Shown here one piece after another: positions 60,013-64,000 of a DNA stretch of 64,000 nt. Numbering within the stretch: the first letter of the stretch is position 1; each line of letters begins with the position of its first letter. The translations under genes and the position numbers were made by a program. Source of the stretch: JBHIYN01 sp041984235 (GTDB taxonomy: Bacteria; Pseudomonadota; Gammaproteobacteria; Ga0077536); assembly GCA_041984235.1 (NCBI GenBank), contig JBHIYN010000001.1:1-64000 (forward strand), in the 5' to 3' direction. Under the pieces are notes generated by a model, which was not told the origin of the DNA, made no database searches, and worked only from the letters and a program-made list of their open reading frames with translations.

Positions 60013-61152
60013 TCAGGACGATGGGCCGACGGGCGTGACGTGCGCGTCGAGCAGGGCGTCGATGCGCGCCCGGCCGGCCGCGCCGTCGTAGTTGCCGCGC
60101 GCCTGTATGGCCTGCGCTTCGCCGAACAGCGTCATGATCAGTGAGCGGCCTTCCAGCGTTCCGCGCAGCCTGAAACGCGGGTAGCGCTGCAGCCGCCGCT
60201 CCCACGCCGCGCGCACGTCCGACCAGAATGACGCGGTCGCCTGCCAGTAGGCTTCGGCGGCGCTGAAGTCATGATGCTGCAGCCGCTCGTAGCGGTTGAC
60301 ACCGATCTCGCGGGCGAGGAAGGGCCGCTCGCGATCGAAGGCGTCGCCGTCGCCGAGCACCGCCTTCAGGTTGTCCTGCTCGTGGGTCCAGCCGAGCGGC
60401 AGAATGGTGTGGCGATTGACGCCGTAGAGCAGGTCGTAGTCGTCGCGCACCGAGAACTCGCGGCGTGGCAGCGGGCGCCGCGTCGGCGCGCTCTGCCAGC
60501 TCGAGAACGCGCCGTTGTGCTGCCAGCGGCCGATCGCCTCGTAACGTGGCGAGTCGTCGACGTGGAATACCGCCTGGCTCCAGGTCCCGGCAACCTCCGC
60601 CGCCTCCAGCGTGTGCCGCTGCCACACGCCGTTGCCGACGTGCTCGGCCAGTACCCGGTCCTGGTAGCGCCAGTCCTGGCGCCAGTGCTTGATGACGATC
60701 GGTTCGCCGGGCTGCCCGTCGGCGTCGACCATCTGCTGCACCAGGATGTGCTGCAGGCTGATGAACTCGCCGCCGTCCTCCAGCACGAAGACGATCTCTG
60801 TGCCCCAGGAACGGTACGGGGCGGCCGGCCGGAAGCCGGGCGCGAAGCCCACGGTCTCGAGGAAATCGAAGCTCGCGCGGTAGGGCCCGGCCATGGCGAG
60901 GATGGCGCGGCGGTCACGCTCGAACGGCGAGAGGCCGGGTGCATTGGGGTCGCGCGCCGGGTCGGGCGTCGCAGCCAGGGTCACCGCCGCGCCGCGGGTG
61001 GTGCCGCCGCGCGGCTGCATGTTCGTGCCCTCGATGAAGGGCCAGGCGAACACGTAGGCCGGGCCGGCCGTATCGCCGTCCGCCGCCAGCGGTGCGGCGG
61101 CGACGAGCGAGGCGAGCATGGCGAGCAGGACCGGGGGGCGCGGGAACTGCAT
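60013..61152 (-). CDS. exported DUF6607-like protein
   Basis: This 379-residue protein has a signal peptide (PPVLLAMLASLVAAAPLAA). The body reads FAWPFIEGTNMQPRGGTTRG, VIKHWRQDWRYQDRVLAEHV, VFHVDDSPRYEAIGRWQHNG and RPLPRREFSVRDDYD, which I associate with the DUF6607 family. That family is often found near TonB/heme or iron-uptake loci, which would agree with the nearby Fur-box-like site, but its biochemical role is unknown. The assignment is from memory of the family pattern. Confidence 0.6.
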   Translation of the reverse strand: MQFPRPPVLLAMLASLVAAAPLAADGDTAGPAYVFAWPFIEGTNMQPRGGTTRGAAVTLAATPDPARDPNAPGLSPFERDRRAILAMAGPYRASFDFLETVGFAPGFRPAAPYRSWGTEIVFVLEDGGEFISLQHILVQQMVDADGQPGEPIVIKHWRQDWRYQDRVLAEHVGNGVWQRHTLEAAEVAGTWSQAVFHVDDSPRYEAIGRWQHNGAFSSWQSAPTRRPLPRREFSVRDDYDLLYGVNRHTILPLGWTHEQDNLKAVLGDGDAFDRERPFLAREIGVNRYERLQHHDFSAAEAYWQATASFWSDVRAAWERRLQRYPRFRLRGTLEGRSLIMTLFGEAQAIQARGNYDGAAGRARIDALLDAHVTPVGPSS

Positions 61153-61334
61153 GGCGGACGGATCTCCCTGTTGCGGTTGCTGAGGCCGTGGCGGACGGCG
61201 TCACGCCCACTGTACGTCGTTCGTTGCGGACATGGATCGGCGCGCGGCGCCGACTGCGCCGGCCCGCGCGGACCGTGGACGCCGGCGCCGCCATCGGCTA
61301 CCGTGCCGCTGCAATCATCGCCTGGAAGCCCCGC

Positions 61335-62765
61335 ATGAGCGACATTGTCCCGGATGGCCTGGTCGCGGTCGTCAAGCGCGACTGTCCGACCTGCGTGCTG
61401 GTCGACCCGGTACTCGCCGAGATCGAGCGCCGCGGTGCGGCACTGACCGTCTACGTGCAGGACGATCCCGAGTTTCCGTCGACCGCGAACGTGGTCGACG
61501 ACCGCGACCTCGAGCACTCCTGGCGACTCGACGTGGAGACCGTGCCGACCCTGATCCGGCTCGAGCACGGCAACGAGGCCGGCCGCGCCGTCGGCTGGAG
61601 CCGCAGCGACTGGGAATCCCTCACCGGTCTCGACGATCTCGGTGGCGGCCTGCCGGAGATGCGCCCCGGCTGCGGCTCGATCAGCGTGCAGCCCGGGGTC
61701 GCCGAACGCCTTGCGCTGCGCTACGGAAAGGTCCGTTTCAGCTCGCGCTACATCGACGTGCCGGAGCTCGAGGACGACATCGAGTACTGCTTCGGGCGTG
61801 GCTGGAGCGATGGATTACCGGTGGTGCCGCCGACCGCCGAGCGCGTCTACTGCATGCTCGCCGGCACCACGCGCGAGGCCGACGAGGTGCTCGGCGCGAT
61901 GCCGCCGTTCCAGGTCCCGTGCACGGTGGAGAAGGTCGCTATCAACGCGGTCATGGCGGGCTGCAAGCCGGAATACCTGCCGACCGTGCTGGCCGCGGTC
62001 GAGGCCGCGCTGGACCCGGCCTTCTGCCTGCACGGCCTGCTCGCGACGACCTGGTTCTCCGGCACCATGGCCATCGTCAACGGCCCGGTGCGCGAGGCCA
62101 TCGGCATGAACTGGCGCGGCAACGTGCTCGGCCAGGGCAACCGCGCCAATGCCACCATCGGCCGCGCGCTGCAGCTCGCCGTGCGCAACATCGGCGGCGG
62201 CAAGCCGCAGGAGACCGACCAGTCCGCCTTCGGCACGCCGGCCAAGTACGGCTTCTGCTTCGCCGAGGACGAGGCCACGCCGTGGACCACCCTGGCCGCC
62301 GACCGTGGCGTCGAGGCCGGGCGTTCGGCGGTGACGCTGTTCAGCGCCGACGGCCCGATCGGCGTCGCCGACCAGAACTCGCGCGAGCCCGAGAGCCTGG
62401 TGCGCTCGCTGGCCGGCAGCCTGTGCGCGATCGACCACGTGGCGCTCGCCAACGGCGCCGACGCGGTGCTCGTGATCGGGCCCGAGCACGGCCGCGTGTT
62501 CGACCAGGCCGGCTGGAGCAAGGCCGATGCCACGGCGGCGCTGCAGGCCGCCTGCCGCATCCGCGGCGTCGATCTCGGCATGGGCACCGATGAGTCCGCA
62601 CCACGCGCCAGCGCCGAGGCTGATACGCTGCCCAAGTTTCGCGAGGGCGGTCTCGTCCTCGTTCGCGCCGGCGGTGACGCCGGCCTGTTTTCCGCCATCA
62701 TCCCGGGCTGGCTGATGAAAGGTCCGCTCGGCACCAATCCCGTCACCAGGGAGATCACACCATGA
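61335..62765 (+). CDS. thioredoxin-like fold fused to GWSDGLPVVPPT-type domain, partner of UGSC selenoprotein
   Basis: This 476-residue protein begins with a short thioredoxin-like domain carrying CPTC (Cys17, Cys20: VKRDCPTCVLVDPVL), followed by DVETVPTLIRLEHG, the usual cis-Pro region. From about residue 155 a second conserved domain starts (GRGWSDGLPVVPPTAERVYC) and runs to the end (FSAIIPGWLMKGPLG). It overlaps the next gene by 4 bases (ATGA), and that gene encodes a Sec-containing UGSC protein. The two probably work together in thiol/selenol redox chemistry, with the CxxC domain as reductant or acceptor. The reaction is not known. Confidence 0.7.
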   Translation: MSDIVPDGLVAVVKRDCPTCVLVDPVLAEIERRGAALTVYVQDDPEFPSTANVVDDRDLEHSWRLDVETVPTLIRLEHGNEAGRAVGWSRSDWESLTGLDDLGGGLPEMRPGCGSISVQPGVAERLALRYGKVRFSSRYIDVPELEDDIEYCFGRGWSDGLPVVPPTAERVYCMLAGTTREADEVLGAMPPFQVPCTVEKVAINAVMAGCKPEYLPTVLAAVEAALDPAFCLHGLLATTWFSGTMAIVNGPVREAIGMNWRGNVLGQGNRANATIGRALQLAVRNIGGGKPQETDQSAFGTPAKYGFCFAEDEATPWTTLAADRGVEAGRSAVTLFSADGPIGVADQNSREPESLVRSLAGSLCAIDHVALANGADAVLVIGPEHGRVFDQAGWSKADATAALQAACRIRGVDLGMGTDESAPRASAEADTLPKFREGGLVLVRAGGDAGLFSAIIPGWLMKGPLGTNPVTREITP

Positions 62766-63283
62766 CCACCCGTTTGCTCGATCCCACCGGCGAGCTCGAG
62801 CCGGTCGCGCGCCAGCCGCTGCCCAAGCGCGCCTCGCTCGACGGCCTCACGCTCGGCCTGCTCGACATCTCCAAGTCGCGTGGCGACGTCTTCCTCGATC
62901 GCCTCGCGGAGCGCTTCACCGCGCAGGGCGTGACCGTGCGGCGTTACAAGAAGCCGACCTTCACCCGCCCGGCGCCCCTGGAGCTGGTGCAGACCATCGC
63001 CAGCGAGGTCGACGCCGTCGTCGAAGGCCTGGCCGACTGAGGTTCCTGTACGTCGTGCAGTTTGCAGGACATCAAGGAACTCGAGGAACGCGGCATTCCG
63101 GGTGGCTACGTGGCCTCCGAGGTGTTCGAGACGGCGGCGCGCACGCAGGGCGACGCGGTCGGCTTTCACCCTGACCACGTCTTCGTCAGCCATCCGATCC
63201 AGGACCGCACCGACGAAGAGATGCGCGCGCTGGCGGACGGCGCCTTCGAGCGGGTGTGCGCGCTGATCTGCGCGAAGCCGTGA
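62762..63283 (+). CDS. UGSC-family selenoprotein (Sec93 encoded by in-frame TGA at 63038)
   Basis: Translated through the TGA at 63038-63040, one continuous 173-residue protein results: TRLLDPTGELEPVARQPLPK at the start, then VVEGLAD-U-GSCTSCSLQD, then IPGGYVASEVFETAARTQGD and a natural TGA at 63281. The residues after the TGA spell GSC, so the motif is UGSC, for which the UGSC (seleno)protein family is named; non-seleno members have CGSC there. Reading the TGA as a stop would leave two fragments, the second without a proper start. A possible SECIS hairpin follows the TGA. The gene overlaps the upstream thioredoxin-like gene by 4 bases. Selenium-insertion genes are not in the window. Confidence 0.85.
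63041..63070 (+). promoter_or_regulatory. candidate bacterial SECIS hairpin
   Basis: Directly downstream of the TGA, two foldings are possible. CTGTAC (63046-63051) can pair with GTGCAG (63055-63060) around GTC. Alternatively TCCTG (63044-63048) can pair with CAGGA (63065-63069) enclosing a 16-base loop. Position and size fit bacterial SECIS elements, which lie within about 40 bases after the Sec codon and inside the reading frame. The sequence is not conserved enough to decide by eye. Confidence 0.5.
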
Positions 63284-63450
63284 CCGAACCGCCGCCTCCG
63301 GCACCACGCCGGTGCCGGGGGCGGGCGGGCCGTGATCTAGAGACTTTCTGCGATTATTGTCCTAAACTCCTGACTGTTATGGCATACGGACGGAAATAGT
63401 CCGAGCCTGGCGGGACTGCCCGCCGCCCGCAAAACAAGATGGAGCCCAGC

Positions 63451-63819
63451 ATGAATCACCGTATTTCCGCCGTGATCACGGCCTTACTGCTGTTCTGTGC
63501 GACCCTCTCGGTGAGCGCCGAGGAGCGCATGCTCGCCGGCCAGCTCGAGAAGAACGAGCTGATGGAAGCCGGCGCGGTCGAGACCATCACCTCGCCCGAT
63601 CGCATCGTCTCCGAGGTCAGCGAGGACGTGCGCAACTTCGGCGTCGGCGGCCTCGCCACCGGGGCCGCCGCCGGCGGCGTCAAGGCGGTCGGCCAGGCGC
63701 TGCGCGGCGCGGCGCGCTTCACCATCGGTTTCATGGACGTCTTCACGGCGCCGATCCGCGAGTCGAGCTACAACCGCAACAGCATCGGCGGCCTGCGCTC
63801 CGCGCGCCCGCAGCGCTGA
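63451..63819 (+). CDS. small exported protein, exosortase-system-associated (TIGR04073-like)
   Basis: This 122-residue protein has a clear signal peptide (MNHRISAVITALLLFCATLS). The mature part ends in a Gly/Ala-rich amphipathic stretch, LATGAAAGGVKAVGQALRGA, followed by RFTIGFMDVFTAPI. The pattern recalls the TIGR04073 exosortase-associated proteins, and a PEP-CTERM gene lies immediately downstream on the other strand. The ATG at 63451 gives a clean signal peptide and has GGAG just upstream, so it is preferred over the ATG at 63439. Function unknown. Confidence 0.55.
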   Translation: MNHRISAVITALLLFCATLSVSAEERMLAGQLEKNELMEAGAVETITSPDRIVSEVSEDVRNFGVGGLATGAAAGGVKAVGQALRGAARFTIGFMDVFTAPIRESSYNRNSIGGLRSARPQR

Positions 63820-63849
63820 GGCTGCAACGGGACCGCTGCGGCTGCTCTC

Positions 63850-64000
63850 TCAGGCAGCTGCTCGCCGGCGGCGTGCAGCCAGTGGCGTGACTGCGGCCAC
63901 CAGCAGGGCCAGCGTGCCAGGCTCGGGCACACCCATCACGAAGCGGCCGACCTCGAACTCGGCGACGCCGATGAAGCCCTGCTCGTCGCGGCCGCCGGGA
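63850..64000 (-). CDS. PEP-CTERM sorting-domain protein, C-terminal part (5' end outside window)
   Basis: Fifty codons run from the window edge to a TGA at 63852-63850. The end is a textbook PEP-CTERM tail: the motif VPEPGTLALLVAAVTPLAAR and then RRRAAA. The preceding residues read GFIGVAEFEVGRFVMG. The protein would be anchored and processed by an exosortase, and together with the gene at 36950 it shows that this organism runs such a sorting system. The rest of the protein is not in the window. Confidence 0.85.
   Translation of the reverse strand, partial: PGGRDEQGFIGVAEFEVGRFVMGVPEPGTLALLVAAVTPLAARRRRAAA

Noticed and set aside
63062..63283. Separate small gene starting at TTG 63062
   Set aside because: It is in frame with the upstream gene across the TGA and is the C-terminal part of the UGSC selenoprotein.
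1..64000. tRNA or rRNA genes
   Set aside because: No stretch with tRNA T-loop or rRNA core sequences was recognised by eye; a covariance-model scan would be needed to exclude a tRNA fully.

Overview
The window looks like a chromosomal segment of a high-GC gammaproteobacterium. The basis is uniformly GC-rich coding, a complete pqiABC (MCE) operon, glnD, a DeaD-type helicase, an FccAB-type sulfide dehydrogenase, type I secretion and PEP-CTERM-type sorting signals. The gene mix (two Baeyer-Villiger monooxygenases, a Rieske oxygenase, LLM flavin monooxygenases, a hydratase/aldolase operon) suggests a degrader of steroid-, terpenoid- or aromatic-like compounds. That lineage and lifestyle are inference.

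Layout. 1-5.2 kb: the tail of an IS3-family transposase cuts into a minus-strand Dlt-like acylation operon (AMP ligase, two SGNH/DltD-like proteins, MBOAT, a 40-residue DltX-like peptide missed by ordinary ORF calling, acyl carrier protein, truncated exported protein). 5.8-9.3 kb: formamidase-type amidase, TetR regulator on a long palindrome, lone Rieske oxygenase alpha subunit, VOC protein. 9.5-24 kb: type I secretion ABC transporter and HlyD adaptor, a Pho-box-preceded secreted beta-propeller protein, a membrane protein, and a 2755-residue RTX protein with an N-terminal lipase domain. 24-30 kb: BVMO with its own palindrome, DUF4188 protein, coiled-coil protein, P-type ATPase, SnoaL-like protein. 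30.3-30.8 kb: tandem array of GGGGACAGTCCCC palindromes. 30.8-33.2 kb: Rieske protein plus PQQ alcohol dehydrogenase with a lanthanide-type Asp-x-Asp site. 33.3-36.8 kb: pqiA-pqiA-pqiB-pqiC. 37-43.4 kb: sorted surface protein, hydrolases, glnD. 43.4-47.5 kb: NTF2-like pseudogene, DeaD helicase, cytochrome plus FccB. 47.5-50.7 kb: five-gene operon resembling the ChsH1/ChsH2/Ltp2 hydratase-aldolase module of steroid side-chain breakdown. 50.9-54.5 kb: two LLM oxygenases, palindromic repeats, EamA transporter. 54.6-59 kb: AraC regulator facing a second BVMO, then HD, OsmC and PPOX genes. 59.1-61.2 kb: Fur-box-associated small genes and a DUF6607-like protein. 61.3-63.3 kb: thioredoxin-like fusion protein followed by a UGSC-family selenoprotein whose Sec codon (TGA, 63038) splits it in a naive translation. 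63.4-64 kb: exosortase-associated-like small protein and a PEP-CTERM protein running off the window.

Strongest items: the selenoprotein; the DltX-like acyl-transfer peptide behind the MBOAT gene; the Rieske/lanthanide-type PQQ dehydrogenase pair; the four-repeat Pho box; and the split steroid-type hydratase-aldolase operon. No rRNA, tRNA or CRISPR array was recognised.
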